From: Dermanyssus gallinae
Lineage: Eukaryota > Arthropoda > Arachnida > Mesostigmata > Dermanyssidae
Direction: 5' to 3'
Assembly (NCBI GenBank): GCA_003439945.1
Contig: QVRM01002192.1
Span: 1,705,001-1,769,000, forward strand
DNA length: 64,000 nucleotides
Below are positions 1-8,669 of the stretch, piece by piece. The position numbers were made by a program, and so were the translations under genes. Each line of letters begins with the position of its first letter. Position 1 is the stretch's first letter. The notes beneath the pieces are model-generated. The model did no database searches. It was not told the origin of the DNA and saw nothing but the letters and a program-made list of their open reading frames with translations.

Positions 1-2
1 TG

Positions 3-966
3 GTGGTGATGCATGCAGATGATATCGTGGTCGCTCATCGCGACCTAGGTGCCATCAAGCGCATTACCTCTATGATAGAGGCGTTCCTTGTCTCGAAGAG
101 ACTTGAGATAAACACCAGGAAAACCAAAGCCATGAAATTCAGGCGTGGAGGTCGATTGGCTGCCAGAGACGTTATACGTTGCTGCGGCCAACCATTGGAG
201 TTTGTTAACTCTTTCCAGTATCTTGGCCTTCGGGTTCATTATACGGGAACGACGTTCACAGCGCATATAAACGAAACAGTACGGAAGGCACTTGTCTCTC
301 TTTACGGGGAAGTAGGCAATGTCCGAAGACTGTCCGTTTTCTCAGCAGTGAGGCTCTTCATGCTTAAGATTGTTCCGGGGCTGATGTATGGCCTTGACAG
401 GGTGTGGAACCACCTCACACTGGCGAATTTTAACCAGCTTGAGAGGTGTTTCTCATTATATATGAAGCGAGTGCTTTGCTTGTCTATTCGAGCAAGGAGC
501 CGCTTTGTGTATCTCATGTCAGGTTGTCCACCGGCTACTGAAACAATCCGACTAAGGCTGGAGATGCCGCGTACAGTACCATACGAATGTTTCATTTCTG
601 AATGGGAAGCTAAAGTCGAACAGGCCAGACGGGAGGTCGGTGGTTTGGACGTTTTCAATGCCGTGCACCTTTGGTCTGGTCCTGCATGTGACAGTCGCCA
701 CGTATACACCAGGTACATAGTGCATGGTTATCACTACCTGGTATGTTCAAACGCAGCCTTTCACGAGGAGTACGAGTTGTGCACCTGCCGGTTCTGCCTG
801 AAGAGGTGTGCCAAGTACCATGCAGTGGGATGCACAGCGCTGAACAAAACATCGTTACACTACTTCTCTCGCCGAAAGCGTGAAGAAGATAGAGTATTAT
901 GAAGAAACATCGTGAAATGTATATTATACTCAATCTGAGTGAAATAAATCTAATTGGAATTGGAAT
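3..966 (+). mobile_element. CR1-like LINE, 3' end (family A), 5' cut by window edge
   Basis: A 299-codon open frame (3-902) encodes the C-terminal half of a non-LTR retrotransposon ORF2. It starts at the RT catalytic box, which reads HADD here where related copies have YADD, and continues through the KFRRGG and FQYLGL blocks. It ends in a cysteine/histidine cluster (CTCRFC, then C, H and C) typical of this family's C-terminal zinc-knuckle-like tail. After the stop come AATAAA-like sequence and a short AATTGG-type 3' tail (about 940-966). The same family recurs at 19060-21430 and 33030-34600. The Tyr-to-His change at the catalytic box predicts a dead RT. Only the 3' part lies in the window. 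Confidence 0.85.
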
Positions 967-982
967 ATTAAGCACGTAATAA
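967..982. repeat. 16-bp direct repeat, left copy
   Basis: ATTAAGCACGTAATAA occurs here and again, identically, at 3325-3340. The pair brackets a 2.3-kb block holding two LINE fragments in opposite orientation. It looks like a LINE target-site duplication, but no single element has been shown to fill the block. Confidence 0.55.
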
Positions 983-1197
983 GCATAATAGCTTTATTAA
1001 CCGATGGTTGGTTTACAATAGTGCGCGTACAGAGAAAGCACACATTCACATATACATAGATTCATCACGGTTCTAAAAGTCGAGTCAAGGAACTGCTCGA
1101 TCGCATTGTTGAAGGTGATATAAGTCACACTGTCTCCCGCAGAGTTTGCACTAGCATAACGAGGAAATTTCATAGAACTTCTCTCGAATATAAGCAA

Positions 1198-2462
1198 TGC
1201 GACAGTTCAGTATGTATACCTTTATCGCTAATATTCCGACGTTCTCTTGAAGAAGGAACTGTACCTGATTTGTTCCGCTGTGCCATCGTGTGCCCGGTGC
1301 ATAAGAAAGGGGACAAAACCGATGCACAAAACAAACGTCCTGTATCGCTTACTTCTGTTGCCAGCAAACTCTTTGAGAGCGTAATCGCTGAAGCCGTTTA
1401 CAACAACGCTAATCTTCAGGGACTTATTTCAAGAGAACAGTTCGCCTATCGACCGGGCTACTCTACGGTCCTGCAACTCCTTGAAACACAAAATGATTGG
1501 GCCTTGATGCTAAATGACAGCAAGCCATTCGATTGCATATATTTTGACTTCTAGTCGGCATTTGAAACGGTCACACATAATAAACTCCTGCAGGTCCTCC
1601 GTAGTTATGGTGTCGGCAGAAAAATAGTTGAGTGGGTAGCTGCATTCTTGCGTAACAGAACTTTCCGCGTACGTGTTCATGACTGCCTATCATCCGGTGC
1701 TCGAGTCACTTCTGGCTGTCCACAGGTCACCATACTTGGGCCGCTTATGTACATATTGTACACTGATTCATTGAAACACATCGTCCCGAAACATGAACAT
1801 ATGAAAATTTATGCAGACGATATTAAAATGTATACTATTGTTGATGATGATGTTAAGGCTGCGGCTTTACAAGCAGTATTAGGTAATTTCTTTGAATGGG
1901 TTTGTAAACTTGATCTCAAATTGTCCGTACAAAAGTGCGCTATTCTACATTTTGGTAAAACAAATCCTAGGTACTCCTATACCCTTGGCGGTGAGAATCT
2001 ACAGTCTTCAATTATGCGGACGTTTGTACTGTCGGACGCTAGACTCTACGTCAGTCTTTACAAACAATATGTGTTACCAGTGATACTGTACGCGTCTCCT
2101 GTTTGGAATACAGGTCTTGCGAGAGACAAGAAACTCATCTCTACAATGCACAACATATTTTTAAAACGCGTCGGATACAGGTGCAATATTGACCCTAAAG
2201 AGATCGAATGTGATTCAATTTTACAGCTTTTAAAAGACAACGATACCAAAATGTTCGATAAAATCTGTCAGAACAACAAAAGACTGCAATATTTTTTTAA
2301 TAAGGTCGTAATACCAACACGAAGTGGCGCAAATTTATACGCAAGAGCCACCGCAAAGAAAACCTTTGTAAACAGCCTTTTTGCATGGCGCAGTAGCCGC
2401 CAAGCGCGCAACTGTAACAACTTATCTGGAAAATAAATATCCCCCCGTTTCGGGGTGCGTTT
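1198..2462 (+). mobile_element. Jockey/CR1-type LINE reverse transcriptase relic
   Basis: One frame reads through RT motifs: CPVHKKGD and RPVSLTS (about 1290-1350), EQFAYRPGYST (about 1435), FDF followed by an in-frame TAG and then SAFE (1554), SGCPQ..LGPLMY (about 1710-1755) and IYADDI (about 1808). The TAG at 1552-1554 sits in the FxDxxxAF catalytic block. Between about 2010 and 2045 the frame jumps from the post-YADD region to the thumb (YVLPVILYASPVW), so an internal deletion is likely. The frame closes at 2436 and is followed by a TTAA-rich tail. It is a 5'-truncated, inactive copy of a family different from its neighbours. Bases 983-1197 hold no recognisable coding sequence. Confidence 0.8.
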
Positions 2463-3324
2463 AATTAATTAATACAGATCTTCATGTGGAAGCCATGTAC
2501 AGCATATCGTGCAATTAGGTGTCTATTCTCAAAGTTGCAGCGCTTCCACGAACTACACGTCATTGCCTGGGTTTCATAAAAGAGCGGGTCTGCCATTTTA
2601 TTCTCCCATTCAGGTATGTACTCGTTGAAAGCTGCCGTTTTCGGTAACACGTGTATTTTTTGTAAATGCTCAACAAATAGCGGAGTCGACGCCAGTAAAT
2701 AGACTAATCGATTGAGACTAGTGCGGTGGACTCTAAGCGCCTTTTTTAGAAAAGCGGCCTTGATTTGGTCAAGTGCCTTAAAGTTTAACTTCGATAGATG
2801 TTGCCATATCACCTGTATACCGTGAGAAGCACAAGGCGCAATCTTTAGGTTAAAAAAGTGAGCGGCAACGTCCATTGATAGTTTATGAGGGTCTCGGATA
2901 CTATGAAAGGACTGTAGTCCTTTCCGAATTCGTTCATCAATGTGCGTCGAGAAGTTCGTACCTCGAGACGAGAACATAACCCCTAGGTATGAGAAGTTCG
3001 AGACAAATTCTATATGTTTTGAACCTAACCGTAGTTCGTCGATTCCAGCCAATTTCTCTCCACGTCTAAACTTTATTACCTTTGTTTTATTTACATTTAT
3101 TTCCAACTGGTTTCGATGAACGTAATGCTGCAAGGTCGCAAGGGATTGTTGCAAATGAAATCGACTTCGAGAATATAGCATCAAGTCGTCCGCATACATA
3201 AGGACGTCTACCTGCGAGTGCCGACTCCGTATCTCTTCAGGAAGGTCTCTCACCAGCACCGAAAACAGCAGGGGGCTAAGGTTATCACCTTGGGCAACAC
3301 CAGTGGTCTGCAAGATCGCCATGC
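2463..3324 (-). mobile_element. CR1-like LINE (family B), 5'-truncated RT fragment
   Basis: A 285-codon uninterrupted frame (2465-3322) begins just before the VAQGDNLSP block and continues through MYADDL and FSYLGVMF to HGFH. These blocks match the full-length element at 3871-8657 (YPQGDNLSP, YADDL, FCYLGVIF, HGFHH). It stops before the family's C-terminal Cys/His cluster, so its 3' end is missing or was replaced by the plus-strand LINE next to it. 5' truncation is usual for LINEs copied by target-primed reverse transcription. Confidence 0.85.
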
Positions 3325-3340
3325 ATTAAGCACGTAATAA
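3325..3340. repeat. 16-bp direct repeat, right copy
   Basis: Identical to 967-982 and directly abutting the 5' truncation point of the family-B LINE fragment. This is where a right-hand target-site duplication would be expected. Confidence 0.55.
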
Positions 3341-3858
3341 CTAGGTTATTAATACGAGGTGTGTTCAAAACGTATCGCGACTTTTGAATTTTCGCGGGTT
3401 GCGTATATTCGAATTTCGATTTTTTGTGGCGTTATGTTGGTACTCATGTCTCTCACTTATGCCGACAAGCTCGGCCATTTTGAATGTTCACTTAATTGTT
3501 GACAGCTGCTTTGCTTGCACGTGTTTTGGATCGTCTTCGATTTTTACCTATTCAAAAAAATGGATCAAAGAACCTGTATCAAATTTTGTGTGAAAAACGA
3601 AATTAAGTGCGCGGATGCATTCCGAATGTTGACTGTGGCATACGGAGAAGCTACCTTGGACCGAAGCAACGTTTATCGGTGGTACAAAATGTTCTCAGAA
3701 GGCCGAGAAGATGTGAACGACGAAGAGCGTGCCGGACGCCCGAGCACTTCAACAACAGACGAAAAAATTAATGAAGTGGAGAAAATGGTATTGGCCAATC
3801 GTCGAATCACCGTTAGAGAAGTTGCTGAGGACCTAAACATATCGATTGGCTCGTGCCA

Positions 3859-3870
3859 TTCGATTTTTAT
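3859..3870. repeat. LINE target-site duplication, left copy (12 bp)
   Basis: TTCGATTTTTAT is repeated exactly at 8658-8669. Both copies are mariner coding sequence, and reading across one copy restores a continuous mariner frame. Confidence 0.93.
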
Positions 3871-3949
3871 TTATTTATTTATTTAAAATTCACCCTGTTT
3901 GGGTATGTAAATACAAACATGGTATATATAACAAACATGGTAAAATGAG

Positions 3950-6900
3950 TTAAGAGCATTCTCGCTCAAGTTGAGAAAGCGACACGGATTCCGTACAATC
4001 AGGTAGGTGGTAGAGGGGACATGGGCCGCCACAACGACGGCATCTGCAGTCCTCCTTGGGTTCATGAAACCCAGCAGACCGGCATAGTAGATGATGAAAT
4101 CCGTGAACACTGTAGCGAGTAGTGAGGTGACGACATGGCCGGAGAGCGTCCTTCCAGGCCTGGTTAGTCATAGCTGGTGATAGATAAAACTCTCTGGGAA
4201 TTAGAGACACTTTTTGAGAATACTCATGCCGAAACGTTTCCAGAGCGACTGTCTGCGGCAAATTAAAGCGGTCTACGAGTTCATCAATAAATGATACTGA
4301 ACCCGCGAGCATGTACACTAATCTGTTGCGCGAATTTGACGGAAGGCCAAGTACTCGCTTCAAGAAGGCTGGCTTCACCCTATCCAACTGCCATAACTGC
4401 GAAGTGCTAAGATGCTTCCATGTCACTTGAATTCCGTATGCAGCTACTGATGCCACTTTGAGCGTAAATAATGTCATGGCCGTCCGGACGGACAACTGTG
4501 TTGGGTTTCTGATACCCGCTGCCGCGATAAGTGCTTTTCTACAACGCTCAGTTACATGCTGTGAAAAAGTTGTACCTCGAGACGAGAAAATTACCCCGAG
4601 ATAGCAAAAGGTCTCTACAAACTGCACTTGCTCACCGTGAAATCGCAGTTTATCTGCGCGGGCTCGTTGCCCGCCACGCCGAAACTTAACAGCCTTGGTT
4701 TTTGACACGTTTACTATGAGGCCATTCTGCGAGAAATATTCATCCAGTGTGCAAAGAGCAGCCTGCAGGTCAGTACGGATTCTGCTGAATATTACCAGAT
4801 CATCTGCGTAGAGCAGGGTCATGACCGTTGAGTGCCGCTCTTTCATGATGCGTGGCAGATCACTGAGTAACGTTATAAATAGCAATGGGCTGAGATTGTC
4901 GCCTTGCGGATACCCAGTCGTCTGATCAAACGTGTTATGCTCGCACACACCATCATCGAGGATAATTTGGTTAGCCCTCAGAAGTGCGCAGAGTAGAGTG
5001 AGCATTCGCGGTCCGACTTCGGCCTGTCCCAACTTCTTTAAGACAATGTTACGGGGTGCGATGTCGAAGGCAGATTTTAAATCAATAAAAACCGCAAACA
5101 ACGGGAGTTTTTTCCGGTTTAATGAGATTGTGATCTGCTCGAGAAGTACTTCGCAGGCTGAGATAGTGGAACGCCCGGTCCTGAAGCCATGCTGCTCATC
5201 TGGAAGAAACCCCAGTGCTGTCAGAAAATCCGTGAGACGTCTTGTCAGTATGCTTGAGAGTAGTTTGTAGACACAACTTCTTTTTGATATCGGCCGCCAC
5301 GCAGCAGGGTCCGAAGGATCTCCTTTTCCTTTTGGAATTACCTTAAGAAGGCATTCATACCACTTGGCTGGCAGAGCGCCTTCAGAGAGGCATCTGTTAA
5401 AAAGGGACTGCCATATAGGCACGAGGAGATGTCCCTGCCGAAGGTGTTCATTCCTTACAAGATCTGGCCCGAATGCCTTGTTATTTCGTATACGAGCGAG
5501 GGCAACATTGACTTCGTCTAGACTAAACGGTTCATCAAGAGCCTCAGAGAAAAATCTCTCGGGAGTTTCGAGCTCGTACGAAATAGGAATCTCGAGAGGT
5601 ACCGTATCCGCGTGGGTGAAAGCTGCTTGAAAGTGGCCCAAGAGCTTTTCAGATGGGATTGGACAGCTCGTAAAGTTGTGAGGCTGTCGTATAATGAGGT
5701 GGGGTTCTTGTTGTGCTTTTAGTATAAGGAGGCGTTCTTGATGGTCAGCAAATGACCGCCTCTTGAGATCTTGAAGCTTCCGATAATGTTGTCGTGTGAT
5801 TGAGTAAATAGCCGCCGCAGCTGGGTCATATGACGATTGGTGGAGGGCTCTAAGTAGAATTTGCCTCAGCGCAAAGCAATCACTGTCGTACCAGCGTGGA
5901 GAGCGCCGCATATTTGGAAGTGATTTAGAAGCTGAGTTTATAAGGACGGTGGTGACTTCAGCTATTGCCTCATCAAGGGGGCCGTGCTGTAGCCTGTCCG
6001 GGTTAATCCGAGAAAGCAGCGAAATAACCATGTTGTTATCAAGGCGCTTTCCTACGCCGGTGCGTCGTTTATTTGCACTAATCGATTTGATAGAGAGCTT
6101 GAGAACCACGGGGATATGTTTCTTAATCCCCGTCAGTAAAACGTGGAAAACCGGCCCTTCATATGTCACACAATTTGGTGGGGCTGATGTTGCAAAAATG
6201 TCGATTGTTGAGCATCCCGTTCTTCCCATAGAGCCAACCCGTTGCAGGTTGGAATCGGCATAATAAGTGGGGGTGCCCCTATCGGTACACACCCACAAGC
6301 CGTATGCATCGAGTGACTCTAACAGAGCGGTAGTCCGTTCACTCGGAGGGTCTTGCTCCAGTCGACAATTGAGGTCCCCAGCTAGCAGTATTGTCTGACC
6401 AACGTCAACGAAGCTCATAGCAATGCTAATCTTCTCCAGTAATTGGTCTGTACTGTCACCGCTTCCCGAGTTAGCACTGCTGTACATGGCAATCAACAAA
6501 AGTGTGGATGACGAAAGGACTACAACATTATTCTCTGAGTAGAGCAGGTTCATGTTTCCAAGGCGAGGACCAGTAAGAACAGATACGCCACCTGTGGGAC
6601 GACCGCGAGCGACTCGTTGAGAGCAACAGTGAAAACTATAATACCCGGGTACGTCGAAACGTTGAACGGAAAAGGTTTCTGTCAGGACAACGACGTCGAA
6701 TCCTGAAAGTTGGTTACATAGTCCAGATTCTCTCATACTTCGAAATCCTTCGCAGTTAAATTGGCATATTACTAGTTGTGGTTGCGTTTGTTTTGATTGC
6801 TTGCCTTCGGCGTCCGCCAGTTGTTGTGCTGTGAGCTGAACACTGTTTTGAGCTCTTTGAGGTCTTGCATCATTTTCATGACGAACTCTTGGAGATTGGG

Positions 6901-7009
6901 TTTCGGAGGTGCTATAGTCTGACGTTGTTGTTCCACTGGCCGTGCTGATCGATTTCTCAGGGTTGTTGGCCGATTCCTCAGGGTTGTTGGCCAAGAAGCG
7001 GGTTTCCAA
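3950..7009 (-). CDS. LINE ORF2: endonuclease / reverse transcriptase
   Basis: An intact 1019-residue polyprotein for target-primed reverse transcription. An APE-type endonuclease starts near residue 79 (CQFNCEG), with LTET (about 109-112), AGDLN (210-214) and STID (267-270). Its terminal box reads KKHIP (about 297-301), without the Asp of the usual SDH motif. The RT has GFRTGRST (608-615), FIDLKSAFD (641-649), PQGDNLSP (701-708), YADD (734-737) and FCYLGVIF. The C-terminus carries a CRCRRC..C..H..C cluster (about 988-1005). The frame overlaps ORF1 by 238 bases in a different frame. The first Met lies in the overlap, so reinitiation or a downstream start is possible. Confidence 0.93.
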   Translation of the reverse strand: METRFLANNPEESANNPEKSISTASGTTTSDYSTSETQSPRVRHENDARPQRAQNSVQLTAQQLADAEGKQSKQTQPQLVICQFNCEGFRSMRESGLCNQLSGFDVVVLTETFSVQRFDVPGYYSFHCCSQRVARGRPTGGVSVLTGPRLGNMNLLYSENNVVVLSSSTLLLIAMYSSANSGSGDSTDQLLEKISIAMSFVDVGQTILLAGDLNCRLEQDPPSERTTALLESLDAYGLWVCTDRGTPTYYADSNLQRVGSMGRTGCSTIDIFATSAPPNCVTYEGPVFHVLLTGIKKHIPVVLKLSIKSISANKRRTGVGKRLDNNMVISLLSRINPDRLQHGPLDEAIAEVTTVLINSASKSLPNMRRSPRWYDSDCFALRQILLRALHQSSYDPAAAAIYSITRQHYRKLQDLKRRSFADHQERLLILKAQQEPHLIIRQPHNFTSCPIPSEKLLGHFQAAFTHADTVPLEIPISYELETPERFFSEALDEPFSLDEVNVALARIRNNKAFGPDLVRNEHLRQGHLLVPIWQSLFNRCLSEGALPAKWYECLLKVIPKGKGDPSDPAAWRPISKRSCVYKLLSSILTRRLTDFLTALGFLPDEQHGFRTGRSTISACEVLLEQITISLNRKKLPLFAVFIDLKSAFDIAPRNIVLKKLGQAEVGPRMLTLLCALLRANQIILDDGVCEHNTFDQTTGYPQGDNLSPLLFITLLSDLPRIMKERHSTVMTLLYADDLVIFSRIRTDLQAALCTLDEYFSQNGLIVNVSKTKAVKFRRGGQRARADKLRFHGEQVQFVETFCYLGVIFSSRGTTFSQHVTERCRKALIAAAGIRNPTQLSVRTAMTLFTLKVASVAAYGIQVTWKHLSTSQLWQLDRVKPAFLKRVLGLPSNSRNRLVYMLAGSVSFIDELVDRFNLPQTVALETFRHEYSQKVSLIPREFYLSPAMTNQAWKDALRPCRHLTTRYSVHGFHHLLCRSAGFHEPKEDCRCRRCGGPCPLYHLPDCTESVSLSQLERECS

Positions 7010-8025
7010 ACCTTTTCCCTTGGCGGCTCTACGATGCTCGGGGCAACCCTGGCCACTTTTTCCTTTTTTGCAAGTTTCCTGTTTGGAAAATCCTTTTTTA
7101 AAACGTCTTTTTCTAACTTAGTGTTAAAAAAACGTGCGACGCTTCTGGCAGTTGCTTGGGCTATTTGATCTGCCGTTTCGGGGCCGTACTTCCTTTGACT
7201 AAATCGAACAAGATCCGATTGAATTTTTGTCAGAGGCATGTACTTTAGCAGGTTGCCTTCAGAGAGACTCTGCAGATCAGAATTTGCTTTTTGACAGTAC
7301 TCTGGGATTGTCACAGGCACTGAAAGCACCGTAAATTCTGAATCAGGGTGGTTTGCCTTTAACCACTCAGCAAAGCCACGGACAGCTGATAACATTTTGG
7401 TGCCTTCTAGTTGCAACACCTCGTAGTCACCTGGATGAAAGAAGACTGCGCTGGTCTTTTCGATATCCAAGTCTGCCATGGCTCGTTTCAGTATATCCTC
7501 CGCTGATTGGCCTGATGAGTTGATAACTCTGATGTCCAGTTTTTTGGGAAGAAGGGAGCGAAGTTTCTTCTGGAACAGCTTGACATCGTTTCCAACAAGC
7601 AAGACACGCTTTTGTTTCCGAGCAGGCTCCATTTCGGCCTCAGTTGGTGAGACAACTAACGATGGGGTTGGAGCAGATTGTGCCGACTGTTGGAGTTTTT
7701 CAATCAGTTGATTCTGTTGTATCATCTTATTCTCGAGCTGAGCGATGTGACGGAAGATGGACGCCAAAGCCGAATTCAACGAACTTAATCTAGGATCGGT
7801 GGATAGCAGGTTCATGCATTGATATATCACGCCGCCTCGGTCCACAATTGTATTTTGTCCGCCGGCAAGTCGACAAATTAGGCAGTTCCACGGTTGTGAT
7901 ATCGCGCCTGTTTGCTGCGTGCACGATGTATGGAACCAGTTCGTGCACGAGCCACATAGGAGTGTCACAGGCTCGGATTCTGCGCCTGTTCGGCAGATGA
8001 AGCAGATGTCGCCCGCATGAGCCAT
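6772..8025 (-). CDS. LINE ORF1: PHD finger plus SGNH-esterase-like protein
   Basis: The protein has 417 residues counted from the Met at 8025. An in-frame upstream codon at 8070 exists, but MAHAGD sits right before the zinc finger. Residues about 8-51 form a C4HC3 PHD-type finger (CFIC, CGSC, HTSC, CLIC). A coiled-coil-prone stretch follows (LENKMIQQNQLIEKLQ). Then comes an alpha/beta domain whose order fits the SGNH-like esterase domain known in CR1-clade ORF1 proteins. The usual GDS box reads VGND and the usual GxND box reads HPGD, so catalysis is doubtful. The basic C-terminus ends with a second predicted helix. The likely role is RNA binding and particle formation with ORF2. Confidence 0.85.
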   Translation of the reverse strand: MAHAGDICFICRTGAESEPVTLLCGSCTNWFHTSCTQQTGAISQPWNCLICRLAGGQNTIVDRGGVIYQCMNLLSTDPRLSSLNSALASIFRHIAQLENKMIQQNQLIEKLQQSAQSAPTPSLVVSPTEAEMEPARKQKRVLLVGNDVKLFQKKLRSLLPKKLDIRVINSSGQSAEDILKRAMADLDIEKTSAVFFHPGDYEVLQLEGTKMLSAVRGFAEWLKANHPDSEFTVLSVPVTIPEYCQKANSDLQSLSEGNLLKYMPLTKIQSDLVRFSQRKYGPETADQIAQATARSVARFFNTKLEKDVLKKDFPNRKLAKKEKVARVAPSIVEPPREKVWKPASWPTTLRNRPTTLRNRSARPVEQQRQTIAPPKPNLQEFVMKMMQDLKELKTVFSSQHNNWRTPKASNQNKRNHN

Positions 8026-8165
8026 TATCTTATTACTGACTAGCTGGCACTCGTAAAAACGTAAAATCACTGCTAAAAATGTCGCTAAAAATGTGTTACT
8101 AAAATCAATCGGCGTAAAAGCGCTAAAAAGAGACCCAGATAAAACACAAAAAATAAAAACTTTTT

Positions 8166-8240
8166 TGTATTTACCAGGAATTGAACCAGGGACTTATTGT
8201 CGGTAATCTGGGGCCCTACTGCTTAGCCATATCGTCACTT
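8166..8240 (-). promoter_or_regulatory. tRNA-like box A / box B in LINE 5' UTR
   Basis: On the LINE's sense strand, TGGCTAAGCAGTAGG (8215-8229) matches the RNA polymerase III box A consensus TRGCNNAGYNGG. GGTTCAATTCC (8177-8187) matches box B, GGTTCRANTCC. The gap of 27 bases is as in tRNA genes. The T-arm can pair as CCTGG/CCTGG with one mismatch, but the acceptor stem pairs poorly, so this is a tRNA-derived or tRNA-mimicking segment rather than a working tRNA. It could act as an internal promoter or be a captured tRNA/SINE fragment. Confidence 0.5.
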
Positions 8241-8657
8241 GCTTTGGTAACTGACGATGTCCTATAACCGCCTCAACCAGATACGGTTTTGGAAATGGTG
8301 TAAAATTAAAATTTTAAGCGCTGATTTTCACTCAAAACGCACGCACGTACACACTCACTGATAAGTTTGGACTTCAAGTTGGTGCGAAACATAGACAGGG
8401 CTGCTGCGGGTGTTGCCGTGTGCGCTAGTAAAGCTGTAAGTCATAACGGCAGTCAAACGGCGTGAAAGTTCCGCATTATCTGTTGGATGTTTCCAGGACA
8501 GTAAGAGCTATGGGTGTTATCCAGAAAGCTCTAAGAACTGTGCTCAGTTTTCGCGGTACAACTTTGCTTTAGAAACGCCGCCCAATCACCGGATTGACCA
8601 CAGTTCAGCGGAGCACAAGCAAAACACGACCGCACGGCAGTGCGATCAGCTGATCAG

Positions 8658-8669
8658 TTCGATTTTTAT
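8658..8669. repeat. LINE target-site duplication, right copy (12 bp)
   Basis: Exact copy of 3859-3870, where the mariner transposase frame resumes. Confidence 0.93.

Larger units (their letters stand above)
3871..8657 (-). mobile_element. full-length CR1-like LINE inserted in mariner
   Basis: The element is 4.8 kb with a roughly 630-bp 5' UTR, ORF1 (6772-8025), an overlapping ORF2 (3950-7009), a short 3' UTR and a 3' end of TAAA-type repeats (3871-3886 read on the minus strand). It is flanked by a perfect 12-bp target-site duplication. Both ORFs are free of stops and frameshifts, so the insertion is recent relative to the other LINE copies here and the source family may still be active. Family-B relatives lie at 2463-3324 and 38110-38690. 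Confidence 0.93.

Noticed and set aside
8166..8240. A functional tRNA gene
   Set aside because: Box A and B match, but acceptor and anticodon stems do not pair convincingly, so only a tRNA-like promoter segment is reported.
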